From Candidatus Thalassarchaeum betae (GTDB lineage: Archaea; Thermoplasmatota; Poseidoniia; Poseidoniales; Thalassarchaeaceae): 64,000 bases of DNA. The translations under genes were made by a program, and so were the position numbers. This document shows, piece by piece, positions 26,275 through 34,939 of the stretch (positions within the stretch are counted from its first letter, which is position 1; each line of letters starts with the position of its first letter). Location: NCBI GenBank assembly GCA_003193925.1, contig PSPG01000012.1, forward strand, positions 34,435 to 98,434. Direction: 5' to 3'. Below the pieces are notes generated by a model. The model ran no database searches and had not been told where the DNA came from. It saw nothing but the letters and a program-made list of their open reading frames with translations.

Positions 26275-27405
26275 CTACAGATAGGTCCAGACTAGAGCAA
26301 GCATATTCCACATCATGTGACAAGCAATAGATGGCAATAGACTGCCAGTCCTCATTCTAATCCATCCCCACAGGATTCCGCCAATGAAGATCGCACCCAC
26401 AGAAAAAGGATCGACATGAACCAAACCAAACAGTATAGCGCTCCAAATAATGGCGGTCCAATCACTGTGTTTCCTATTGATTGCGTCAAGAACATATCCG
26501 CGGAAAAATAGCTCCTCTGCGATCGGAGTTACGATTGCGATTGAAAGAAACAAGAAAGCGATATCGATCGAACTTGACTCCCAATCGGTTCCCAAGTCAA
26601 TATTGGTAGAAGGCTCACCAAATATTCCAAACCACGCAATACCGTAAATCGTAGTAAGAACGAAATTGATTATGGTGACGACGATTGGGATTGCTAAGAC
26701 TAGAATTAGAGCTCTCTTCACTGAACCGAATTTCAGCATCTCCTTAATCCTGTCCAAACTGCCATCGACATAGATGTACAGGAGTACGAGAGGAATCAGA
26801 ATGATTTCTATCAATAGTGCGGATATTGAAAATGCCAAACCATCAGACAGACCTGCCCAATAAAGGGCAAACCAAAGTGCCAAGATACCAATAATCGTCA
26901 GTAGCCACCATCCTATGAGGAATGTGATGATGATTAGCCACGAGACCCATGTTTTGTCACTAGCACCGACGGACTTTTGTTCGACAGATAAGTCAGCTGG
27001 AACTCCTTCAAATGCCTCTCTAAGTGAGCCCTTTCCAGATAGGTCCCAGACCTGCCCAACTGCTGATTTACCATATCCATGCAGCAACCTGCCGATATCC
27101 CCCATAGCCAAGTGATCCGGGTCCTTTGTAATCCGGGAGAGTTTTTTTTCCCGTTCCACTCCGATTCTTGAATTGAAATGCGGTTCGATGTAATTGTAGC
27201 AGAAATATATCGCCAAATATATCGATAAGATAGACATTAGCAGGAAGGATAGCCAGCCCCCTGCTATCCAAGCATCCACCAAGATTGCAAGGGCGATGAT
27301 CGACAGAGTCCCTTTAGTGGGGAAATCTCCAATGAATGCCCTTCCAAACGGCCCCAAAACCTCTTGATTCTCGCCTTGAGGAACGAGTTGAAAATCCTGG
27401 TTCAC
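26275..27405 (-). CDS. CPBP family intramembrane protease
   Basis: 376 residues with about eight to nine hydrophobic helices. The C-terminal CPBP/CAAX-protease motifs are clear: EELFFRGY, then ILFGLVH, then HMMWN, providing the Glu and His residues of the metal site in the membrane. Bacterial relatives act in CAAX-like processing or bacteriocin immunity; the archaeal substrate is unknown. The gene is visibly more AT-rich, and uses more A- and T-ending codons, than the metabolic genes either side. Confidence 0.88.
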   Translation of the reverse strand: MNQDFQLVPQGENQEVLGPFGRAFIGDFPTKGTLSIIALAILVDAWIAGGWLSFLLMSILSIYLAIYFCYNYIEPHFNSRIGVEREKKLSRITKDPDHLAMGDIGRLLHGYGKSAVGQVWDLSGKGSLREAFEGVPADLSVEQKSVGASDKTWVSWLIIITFLIGWWLLTIIGILALWFALYWAGLSDGLAFSISALLIEIILIPLVLLYIYVDGSLDRIKEMLKFGSVKRALILVLAIPIVVTIINFVLTTIYGIAWFGIFGEPSTNIDLGTDWESSSIDIAFLFLSIAIVTPIAEELFFRGYVLDAINRKHSDWTAIIWSAILFGLVHVDPFSVGAIFIGGILWGWIRMRTGSLLPSIACHMMWNMLALVWTYL

Positions 27406-27411
27406 GGAGAT

Positions 27412-28722
27412 CTATTCCTCTGAAGAATCACCAATTATCTGCTGCTTCCTCAACTCAGCTTGAAGGGTAACCAGCTCAAGATAAGAAGTTCTAGCCTCGA
27501 GGTACTTCTTCATCTCATCCAAGTAGGACTGCTTCTCGGCGGCGTAAAGACTCCCGTCCCTAGCGTTTGCGTCCATCTTGTACAGTATGGTGAAGAAGAA
27601 AAGAGTGAGGACTAGGGGCCCCAGGAGCATGAGGTAATTATCATCCAGATTGTAGGTGCTACCCTTCACTTCGGTACCGGACCCTAGGATGATGGAAATA
27701 ATCACTACACTAGGCCATAGGATCAGATTCGCGAGCAGCAGGACCCACTCGTAGAGCTCATACTCAGATCTCCTACTGGGTCTGCGTGGTTTGGTAACCG
27801 GGGCCTGTTCCATGCGACTATCTAACTCGCCCACATGGGGGGTGAGATATGAGGATTCTGCACCATCGTCGGCCGAATCAATGAGTAGAGAGGTATCGAT
27901 TTCAGAGTCCCTCTTGGGACCCTTCACTCTATCCCTGTAAAGTGGTATGGAAACAGCAGAGAAGAAACCGAACAGACCTACCGCCGAGGAAACAATAACT
28001 GTCCAATCGTAGGAATATTCTCCTACGTCCACCATCCTGAGGACGAAAGATCCAATGAATACCAATGATAGGTAGTACAACGACTGAAATTTCTTCAGTA
28101 GGTAAAGCACAGAGGATAGGAGCAGAAGAACGACCATCACATCGACGACGCCAGAATGCAATGAGAGCGCGTCAAAGGCCTGGTGAGAATCGAAATCTAA
28201 CGAAATCAGTTTGGCCCCGATTAAGCCGAAGATGGAAATCAGAATCGCAACGTCCTGGCCGGTTTCACCTAATCCCTCAACCATTGAGGAAACAAGACCA
28301 TGCGAGACTGAGCCCTCGGAGAGATACGCCAGCCAGAGCGCAGTTTGGAATATCACGGTGGCAGGGATGATGTAAGGAAGGTGAGTACCTACTGCCTTCA
28401 AGCCGGATACGATCTTTTTCCCAGCACCCCTCATCCAGTCCCCCAATCCCGAGGCTTTCTCCGGGATATTGGCATTCTCTACCGAAGACGTGATCCTGCT
28501 GCCGAACTTCTCAATCCCCTCCTGGGTCCTCACCAGAAGAGACTCGGTGTCGGATGAGTCGGAAGCCCCCTCCTCTTCTCCGAAACCTCCCCCTTCTGGT
28601 TTCGGGTCCTTGCTGAACTTCTCCCTTATCGAATCCTCCAGTTTTCTGGAAGCCGCATCCACGGTGTCCAATGCCTTCTTCACCCTAGACTCAAATGAGT
28701 CGTCATTGGACTCATCCGCCAT
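27412..28722 (-). CDS. Multi-pass membrane protein with coiled-coil N-terminus
   Basis: Not recognised. 436 residues from the ATG ending at 28722 (MADESNDDSF); an upstream frame to 28785 is rejected because it overlaps the divergent gene. The N-terminal 110 residues are hydrophilic and helical (VKKALDTVDAASRKLEDSI). Five or so helices follow, then an acidic linker, two further helices (WVLLLANLILWPSVVIISIIL and LMLLGPLVLTLFFFTILY) and a C-terminal helical tail rich in Glu and Lys that could form a coiled coil. It lies six bases upstream of the CPBP gene, so they are likely one operon. Confidence 0.72.
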   Translation of the reverse strand: MADESNDDSFESRVKKALDTVDAASRKLEDSIREKFSKDPKPEGGGFGEEEGASDSSDTESLLVRTQEGIEKFGSRITSSVENANIPEKASGLGDWMRGAGKKIVSGLKAVGTHLPYIIPATVIFQTALWLAYLSEGSVSHGLVSSMVEGLGETGQDVAILISIFGLIGAKLISLDFDSHQAFDALSLHSGVVDVMVVLLLLSSVLYLLKKFQSLYYLSLVFIGSFVLRMVDVGEYSYDWTVIVSSAVGLFGFFSAVSIPLYRDRVKGPKRDSEIDTSLLIDSADDGAESSYLTPHVGELDSRMEQAPVTKPRRPSRRSEYELYEWVLLLANLILWPSVVIISIILGSGTEVKGSTYNLDDNYLMLLGPLVLTLFFFTILYKMDANARDGSLYAAEKQSYLDEMKKYLEARTSYLELVTLQAELRKQQIIGDSSEE

Positions 28723-28774
28723 GTCCGGTGCAACGCATCGCAACCCTTGAATCTCTCGTCGCCTTGGAATCATC

Positions 28775-29176
28775 ATGCAGGACATCGCGAGTGAAGTACC
28801 AGCATCGAGTGGCGATTCAACGAAAGTGAAGCAAAGGGACCTAGGGGCAGTGGTGCATATCGTTTCTGCCTTACTGATGCCTTTTAGACTTGGAATCGCG
28901 ATACTAATTCCAGCATTCCTCTACTTCTATCATAATCGCGAATACGGGGGTGACCAGAGGGACGAATTCATGATCGGACACTTCAGAGAGGCCCTAAACG
29001 CAAACGTCACCTTCCTATTGGCAGCAGTCATCCATGCGATCCTGACCTTGGTGTTGGTCGGTTTCCTGACTGCGATTGTTCACTGGATAGCTCTACTTTC
29101 TTGGTCCTTCAGCGCCCAGTCAGCTCTGAAGTCAGAACGGCCCTATCGGTACCCCCTGACTCTAAGGATATTCTGA
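28775..29176 (+). CDS. DUF4870/Tic20-like small membrane protein
   Basis: 133 residues. The segment EFMIGHFREALNANVTFLLAAVIHAIL is the family's hallmark, flanked by helices near residues 26-48 and 85-110. Function is unknown in the family. Divergent from the coiled-coil membrane protein and shares its lower GC content. Confidence 0.75.
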   Translation: MQDIASEVPASSGDSTKVKQRDLGAVVHIVSALLMPFRLGIAILIPAFLYFYHNREYGGDQRDEFMIGHFREALNANVTFLLAAVIHAILTLVLVGFLTAIVHWIALLSWSFSAQSALKSERPYRYPLTLRIF

Positions 29177-29239
29177 ATCTCTCTCGCCATTGGATCATTC
29201 CGTTCCGTCAGGAACGGACTTCCTCAAGGGGAATCCTTC

Positions 29240-30028
29240 ATGACCGCCCCATCAGGCAGCGTAGAGCGAGACAGAATGGTGGATGCATCGGCCTACCTAA
29301 CCGACGACCAGATGATTTCACTGGGCCTGGTGGCAGCCCTGCTGCTGATATCCAAGTTGCGCGACATGCTGGACTCGAGCGGCCTTCTGGCAGCTATGGC
29401 GGTGGGCCTCACTGTCTCTCTCCTGGGTCACTGGACCTGGCTGATTATTCTCATCGTTTTCTTCGTAGTGGGCTCATTTGCCACGAAGTGGCGCTTCGAG
29501 GAGAAGCAGGCTCTTGCGATCCAGGAGGCCAACGAGGGAGTCAGAGGCTGGCGCAACGTGATGGCGAACGGCGCCGTGGCATCGATGATCGCCATTTTCA
29601 GCTGGTACTTCGGCGAGGGGGACTGGTACTACATCGCCGCGGCCTCTTGTATCGCTGTGGCAGCATCGGACACACTCGCCTCGGAGATAGGCAGCATCGA
29701 TCCGAGGACTCGCAGCATCATCAACCTCGAGGCCGTCCCCCCTGGGACGAACGGGGGAATGTCCCCCACTGGGACTGCTGCGGCCCTGTTCGGCGCTTCC
29801 CTCATCGCAGTGATTGCTGTGCTCCTGGCCCCCACAGCAGGCGAACCGACCGATTCCTTTACCCTACTTGCGATTATCACGACGATCGGCTGGCTCGGTT
29901 GCCAAGTCGATTCGGTGCTAGGGGCCCTGCTGGAGAACAAGGGGTACATCGGCAAGCACACTGTGAATTTCCTGGCCACCCTGTCCGGGGCTGTCATGGC
30001 GGTCTATGTGGCATTCAGATTCCTTTGA
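29240..30028 (+). CDS. DUF92/TMEM19 family membrane protein (VTE6-like)
   Basis: 262 residues with about six helices. Diagnostic blocks are WRNVMANGAVAS, AASDTLASEIG, PPGTNGGMSPTGT, the Asp-containing QVDSVLGALLENKG, and HTVNFLATLSG. The plant member VTE6 is a phytyl-phosphate kinase, so a role in recycling isoprenyl phosphates for lipid synthesis is possible but not shown. The start could also be the ATG 12 codons later. Confidence 0.85.
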   Translation: MTAPSGSVERDRMVDASAYLTDDQMISLGLVAALLLISKLRDMLDSSGLLAAMAVGLTVSLLGHWTWLIILIVFFVVGSFATKWRFEEKQALAIQEANEGVRGWRNVMANGAVASMIAIFSWYFGEGDWYYIAAASCIAVAASDTLASEIGSIDPRTRSIINLEAVPPGTNGGMSPTGTAAALFGASLIAVIAVLLAPTAGEPTDSFTLLAIITTIGWLGCQVDSVLGALLENKGYIGKHTVNFLATLSGAVMAVYVAFRFL

Positions 30029-30073
30029 ACCGGAGAGCGTGAGGTTTGTACTGTACGAAAAGAGGGAGTTGAC

Positions 30074-32416
30074 ATGGCAGAGGGCTTCAGCACACCTAGG
30101 ACGAGCGTGCTGACCCTCATGCTCATGCTCCTGATGGCTGTCACGGCGAGTTCGATAACGTATGCACAGGACGCCGATGATTCGGCAGGCCCCGGAATCA
30201 CATGGGATATGCCCGAGCATCACATGCTCTACCTCAAGGGCACGGAGGCGGCGCCCTTCCTAGACAGGAACTGGACCACTAACACCGGCGAGCCCCTAGG
30301 CAAGGCGGAGTTCACCAAGACCAGTTCGGCGCTGTCACCCACTCTGTTGGACATACAATCCGCCCCGCTCGCCGAGTCCTTCCACTTCGAAGGCAACATC
30401 ACAGTCAGGCTGTTCGCCTCGCTCGAGTCGAGCAATGACGGCTGCAGGTTCACCAACATCGTCCCCGGATCGCCGGCGGGGGCTGAGACCCAGTTCGAAG
30501 TCACGCTGTCTCTGGGCAGCACGACCGTTCTGTCCCAAGCTCCGACCAACGCGGTCGTCATGGAGGAGTCTTACCTGTCGGCACATGTGTTCACCGTCCA
30601 GGCTATCGACGTGAATGCCACCATGAGCCAAGGCGACTTGGTCTCTCTGAGGGTGGACGCCCAGCATAACTGCTTCCTGACAGGAGTGTTGTGGTGGGGT
30701 ACATACGACGCTACTTCGGGCATTATTCTGAACGGTGACGTCGTCGACCCTCTGTTGGATTACAGCATCGACTCGAATAGGATGGTGAGGGTGGAGTTCA
30801 CCCCCATCTCGCCGTGGGGCCCTGATGACTTCCACCAACAGGTTCTGGAGATTGTCGGTCCTATGGATTGGGACGGGATGTTGCACGGCTTCGGCAAGGA
30901 GGATCAGCGCCTCGAGCACTTCGAGGCGCCGCACGGAACCCGGGTCGGAGAGGCCAATAGGACGATCCTCACATGGTCCTCGGAGAACCCGTTGCAACCT
31001 GGGAGGTACATGGTCGACGCTTGTTTCACCGTCACCGATCAGGATCCAGGGCAGTTGTGCGATGTGATTGCGGTGCTGCGTTTCGAAGTACCCGAGGACC
31101 CGAGGCCGATGGTGGTAGCAATGTGGGCCGCGGTCATCGTCCCTCTGGGGATGATCGTGTGGATCGGAGCTTCGATGCGAGAGGCTATGCTGCCTATCCA
31201 GACGTACGGCGTCATACTCCTGCTGGCACTCGCCGCACTCGGGCCGGCCCTGCATCTCCCCGACATCGATGCCAACGCCCCCCGGAGCGATGGTGCTGCG
31301 CCCTCATTCGCGCTCCTCTCTCACGGCGGAGGTGACCTGGTCAAACTGTCTGACCTGCTCTCTGATTCCGATGCTGTCGTCGTCGGCCTATTCCGGACGA
31401 GCTCGCCAAACGCAGAGCGTCAGCACAAAGACTTCGAAGGCGCCGCCATCATGATCGATGCTGACATAGCCTTTGTGCAGATAGCGACCGGAGAGGGGGT
31501 CCAATCAGTAGATCTGGACACCTACGCCCTGTCGCTGAACGAGTTATGGCCCCTGTTGATGGACGAGGCTGACGCTTCGGTAGGAGAGGCGTTCCCCAGT
31601 GGCGCGACAGACGCTGTGATCGTGATCGATTCCGCGGGTTTCATCACGCACTGGCAACCGGGGACCATGTCCGCCTTGGAGATTGAGAAGGCAGTCTCAT
31701 CAGCATCCAAGGGCTCTGGGAACAACCCCTTGGCCCTGTTCTCGATGATTCTCAGCACGGCTGTACTGCCTCTAGTGGTGCTGGCTATGCCCCGAGAGAG
31801 AGAGATTGTGCTGCCCGAAGGGCCGCTCTTCCCCGCCGCAGGCTCCCTAATGACAGCCGCCGCTGCGGCTCTCGGGTTCGGCATGTGGGCGCTTCCGGTG
31901 GCCCTGATGGCCGCCCTTGGCCTGGGTTCGGTGTGGATTTGGATTGAACTGCTGCTGGCCGCAGTGCTGGTCTATCACGGTCTCTCGGTCCTGCTGCGTG
32001 GCAGGATAGCCGAGGTCGAGACACTTGCGACCAAGGCGTATTCGCGCCTGCCCGCGGGATACCGCGCTTGGCGCGACTCAGCCAGTTTCAGCGAGGACGT
32101 GTATCTCGGGCTCTGGCTCGCATGGTTGCTCTGGCTGCGAAACCCCTCCATGATCCCCCAAGGCGTGGGCGCCGTGGCGCGCTCGGACCTGATTGGCATC
32201 CCCCTCTCGATTCTGGCCATGCTGGGGTTCCTATTCGCTGCCGGTATCATAGTCATCCTAGCCCGATCCCTGGCCATGGCTCCCGGAGGGGTATCGCGCG
32301 TTTTCGGATGGCTCAGCGTCGGTATGCGCCCGCGCGCGTGGGGACTGGCCTCAGCCACGCTCGGCGCTTGGGTCTTCCTCAGCCTGCTCGTAGGCCCGGT
32401 TCTCGGCTCCCTCTGA
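30074..32416 (+). CDS. Secreted/membrane protein with redoxin-like domain lacking catalytic cysteines
   Basis: 780 residues. A signal peptide (TLMLMLLMAVTASSITYA) leads into a roughly 320-residue extracellular beta-rich domain. Two helices follow near residues 350-395. Next is a thioredoxin/redoxin-like segment (APSFALLSHGGGDLVKLSDLLSDSDAVVVGLFRTSSPNAERQHKDF). In active members the turn after the strand holds CxxC; here it reads RTSSPN, with no Cys. The last 260 residues hold five to six helices, reminiscent of DsbD/CcdA-like membrane domains but without recognisable Cys pairs. Function unknown, perhaps a scaffold. Confidence 0.75.
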   Translation: MAEGFSTPRTSVLTLMLMLLMAVTASSITYAQDADDSAGPGITWDMPEHHMLYLKGTEAAPFLDRNWTTNTGEPLGKAEFTKTSSALSPTLLDIQSAPLAESFHFEGNITVRLFASLESSNDGCRFTNIVPGSPAGAETQFEVTLSLGSTTVLSQAPTNAVVMEESYLSAHVFTVQAIDVNATMSQGDLVSLRVDAQHNCFLTGVLWWGTYDATSGIILNGDVVDPLLDYSIDSNRMVRVEFTPISPWGPDDFHQQVLEIVGPMDWDGMLHGFGKEDQRLEHFEAPHGTRVGEANRTILTWSSENPLQPGRYMVDACFTVTDQDPGQLCDVIAVLRFEVPEDPRPMVVAMWAAVIVPLGMIVWIGASMREAMLPIQTYGVILLLALAALGPALHLPDIDANAPRSDGAAPSFALLSHGGGDLVKLSDLLSDSDAVVVGLFRTSSPNAERQHKDFEGAAIMIDADIAFVQIATGEGVQSVDLDTYALSLNELWPLLMDEADASVGEAFPSGATDAVIVIDSAGFITHWQPGTMSALEIEKAVSSASKGSGNNPLALFSMILSTAVLPLVVLAMPREREIVLPEGPLFPAAGSLMTAAAAALGFGMWALPVALMAALGLGSVWIWIELLLAAVLVYHGLSVLLRGRIAEVETLATKAYSRLPAGYRAWRDSASFSEDVYLGLWLAWLLWLRNPSMIPQGVGAVARSDLIGIPLSILAMLGFLFAAGIIVILARSLAMAPGGVSRVFGWLSVGMRPRAWGLASATLGAWVFLSLLVGPVLGSL

Positions 32417-32479
32417 TGGCCTGTATTCGCCCGACCGAGAGCATCATAAGAGTGAGGCCCTAGGGCAAAGCACTCCTCC

Positions 32480-32667
32480 GGGGGTATAGTATAACCTGGT
32501 AGTACCGCGGGCTCCAGTTGCACGGGAATGACGACGAGAGGGTTTCTGATGGCTTTGATGACCAACTGGAGCACCGACCTGTCGCAACCCGAGAGCGTGC
32601 GCAATCCAGGTGCACGCTAAGTGGAAGACACCCGCTGATCTGGGTTCAAATCCCAGTGCCCCCACCA
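32480..32667 (+). tRNA. tRNA-Trp (anticodon CCA) with 112-base intron
   Basis: Exons fold into a cloverleaf. The acceptor GGGGGTA pairs with TGCCCCC, the D arm is GTAT/GTAC, the anticodon stem GCGGG pairs with CCCGC with anticodon CCA at 32514-32516, and the T arm is CTGGG-TTCAAAT-CCCAG. The discriminator A is followed by an encoded CCA. The intron, about 32518-32629, lies at the canonical archaeal site after position 37. The exact splice edges may be off by a base or two. Confidence 0.94.
32518..32629 (+). ncRNA. tRNA-Trp intron acting as a C/D-box guide RNA for C34
   Basis: The intron has a box C-like ATGACGA (32528-32534), D' CTGA (32546-32549), C' TTGATGA (32555-32561) and a D-like CCGA (32574-32577). 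The ten bases before the D box, CAACTGGAGC (32563-32572), are the exact complement of the anticodon region GCTCCAGTTG of the same pre-tRNA. The fifth base upstream of D (G32569) pairs with C34. By the D-plus-five rule this directs 2'-O-methylation of C34, as established for tRNA-Trp introns of haloarchaea. Confidence 0.8.
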
Positions 32668-32746
32668 TCTCCGGTCTCAGCGTTCAGCATGTCGCGCTGC
32701 TCCCTTAAAGGTTGGATTGAAAGACTACGCGCAGTTCGCGTGGTCG

Positions 32747-34882
32747 ATGGATGCCAAGATGATTAACGCGCTCCTGTGCGCCTTCCTGGTGATTCCGCTC
32801 GCTGGAAGCATAGCCCCGCCTCCGATGGTGACGATGGACGAGCACGGCTTGCAACTGATTGGGGAGGGGCAGACGACTCTCGTGCCAGCACAAGCGCCGG
32901 TGACGTGGGCGAACCCGGGCCCATGGTGGTCATGGACATCGCTTGACGCGGACCGCAACGGCATCCACGACTCCCTGCAACTCGCGACCGGACCAGTCAA
33001 CGTCGGACTCTCATATCATCGCGCCATCACCGGTTCCGACAGGACCGCTCTCGCTCAGCTCGGACACCAGATTCACCTCGAGCTACCAGTTGTCGACGCG
33101 TTGCTGATCGGCGCTGTCGACGCCTCCGAGGTGCCTGTGCTCGCCCAATTGGACGGCGTCGTGATGGTCGAGCGCTACGGCTCGCTGGTGTTCTACGGCG
33201 ATGTCCAGACGCCCGCGGTCAAGGCTCGCAACTCGACCGAGTATCCAATCGGTGCATGGGACCTCGGAGTCAGTGGTCACGGAGTAAACATCGCCGTGAC
33301 CGACACTGGGGTCGACAACGAGCACCCCGGTCTTTCGGGCAAGTTCGTCGCCGGCTACGATGCCGTGTGCTACATGCACACCGATCCTCAGTGCCTGCTA
33401 GCGGGAGGGCGCGAGGAGGACGGCTCCTTCGACCCTGACGACGGCAATCAGCACGGCACCGCTTGCATGGGGATGGCCAGCGCCACCGGGCTCGAGGCTG
33501 ACGGCAGCCAGTCCGAATATTACGGCTCGGCGCCGAATGCATCCCTAATCGATGTGCGCATCGGCACCGACGTCGGCGCCGGCCCCTTCGAGAACTACCT
33601 CCTCGAGCAGGAGTTCTACGAGTCTGCCATGAACGGCCTGCAGTGGATCATCGACCACAGGGACGATGCTTGGCCGGGAGTCGACGAAGCCAGCCACGGC
33701 ATCGACATCATCTCCCTTTCATGGGGCATCACCAGCCACGAGAACGGCGGCTCGGACGGCACCGATATGCACAGCAGGATCCTCGACGAGGCAATGGAGA
33801 TGGGAGTGACGGTCTCGAACGCCGCCGGCAACGACGGGCCTGACAACGACGGCCTCTCTGGCATGAGTGCCTCATCTCTCTCGATAACCGTCGCAGCCAC
33901 GGACGACCACAACACCGTCGACCGCTCCGACGACACCATCGCATCCTACTCGTCTCGCGGCCAGCGCAGGGACAACGGGGACGGCAACCCAGTGAACGAG
34001 CTCATCCCCGAGATTAGCGCACCCGGGACCAACATCATCCAAGCAGAGGGATGCGTCACCAGCGGTGGCTGCAACAACTTCCTCGGCGGGGACGCTTCTG
34101 GTAACACCTACACGGGTAGGGGGAGCGGAACCTCGTACGCCACCCCGGCGGTAAGTGGGGTTGCAGCACTGGTCATCGAGGCGAACGGGAACCTGACGCC
34201 GCTGCAGGTCAAGGAGGTCCTCAAGCAGACTGCCGAGCGCCGCGGCGAGCCGAGCGCTCCCGAGGTCGACCCATACTGGAACCAAGACTTCGGTTACGGC
34301 TACGTCGACGCACACGCCGCGGTTACGCTCGCACTGTATCTGGCGGCCAGCGGCCAGTCCGAGTCCATCGACACGAGCCTGCAGAACCACCTGTTGAGCG
34401 TCATCGACGCCAACGGCACCATCAACATCACGGGCCACGCTTGGGGCCAACTCAGCAGTGTCGAGCGCGTGGAGTACCGAATCGACGGCAGTGACTGGAA
34501 TGAGGCGACCTACTCGTCCGAGCCTAGCGAGATAGGCGCACTGACCCCGTTCACGTGGCATGTCATCCTGAACCCGGAAAAGCTCAGCGAGGGTGCTCAC
34601 GAGATCGAGGCGAGGGCAGTCTCCGGCGAGGGCAACTCCTTGCCCGTCTTGGCAACCGTACACGGCTCGGGCAGCGAAGGTGACGGATTCTCAGTCCCTC
34701 CGCTGTTGATCTTGGTGATTGTTGTGGTGTTCGCCATCTGGGTAGCATCACTGGGCTTGGTGAGGTTCCGCTCCGACGGTGAGATAGACATCATGCTGTC
34801 CACTCTGCGCAGGAAGGAGGAGGAATCCGCCGTCGAAGGGGTACTGGATGCGGAAATCGTCGAAGAAGGGTCATCAGACTAA
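32747..34882 (+). CDS. Subtilisin-like (S8) serine protease, membrane-anchored
   Basis: 711 residues from the ATG at 32747. A signal peptide (MINALLCAFLVIPLAGSIA) is followed by a propeptide-like region, then the catalytic domain: Asp186 in VTDTGVD, His236 in NQHGTACMG, oxyanion Asn362 in NAAGNDG, and Ser463 in GTSYATPAVSG. After a beta-rich domain, a C-terminal helix (LLILVIVVVFAIWVASLGLV) and a short charged cytoplasmic tail anchor it. It probably degrades proteins outside the cell, supplying peptides to the ABC transporter. A TTG at 32717 is a weaker alternative start. Confidence 0.93.
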   Translation: MDAKMINALLCAFLVIPLAGSIAPPPMVTMDEHGLQLIGEGQTTLVPAQAPVTWANPGPWWSWTSLDADRNGIHDSLQLATGPVNVGLSYHRAITGSDRTALAQLGHQIHLELPVVDALLIGAVDASEVPVLAQLDGVVMVERYGSLVFYGDVQTPAVKARNSTEYPIGAWDLGVSGHGVNIAVTDTGVDNEHPGLSGKFVAGYDAVCYMHTDPQCLLAGGREEDGSFDPDDGNQHGTACMGMASATGLEADGSQSEYYGSAPNASLIDVRIGTDVGAGPFENYLLEQEFYESAMNGLQWIIDHRDDAWPGVDEASHGIDIISLSWGITSHENGGSDGTDMHSRILDEAMEMGVTVSNAAGNDGPDNDGLSGMSASSLSITVAATDDHNTVDRSDDTIASYSSRGQRRDNGDGNPVNELIPEISAPGTNIIQAEGCVTSGGCNNFLGGDASGNTYTGRGSGTSYATPAVSGVAALVIEANGNLTPLQVKEVLKQTAERRGEPSAPEVDPYWNQDFGYGYVDAHAAVTLALYLAASGQSESIDTSLQNHLLSVIDANGTINITGHAWGQLSSVERVEYRIDGSDWNEATYSSEPSEIGALTPFTWHVILNPEKLSEGAHEIEARAVSGEGNSLPVLATVHGSGSEGDGFSVPPLLILVIVVVFAIWVASLGLVRFRSDGEIDIMLSTLRRKEEESAVEGVLDAEIVEEGSSD

Positions 34883-34899
34883 CGAATCCGCAGGATTCG
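34883..34899 (+). terminator. Hairpin directly after the protease stop codon
   Basis: CGAATCC pairs perfectly with GGATTCG around GCA and begins at the base after the TAA. It is a likely transcript-end or stabilising hairpin; there is no T tract. Confidence 0.45.
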
Positions 34900-34939
34900 A
34901 GGCACCGTGTTCAAAGCCTAGAGCACTCGTCCGCAGGCC

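Noticed and set aside
32480-32667. Two separate tRNA fragments or a pseudo-tRNA
   Set aside because: The two parts pair correctly as exons with an intron at the canonical position after base 37, and the intron carries guide-RNA boxes.
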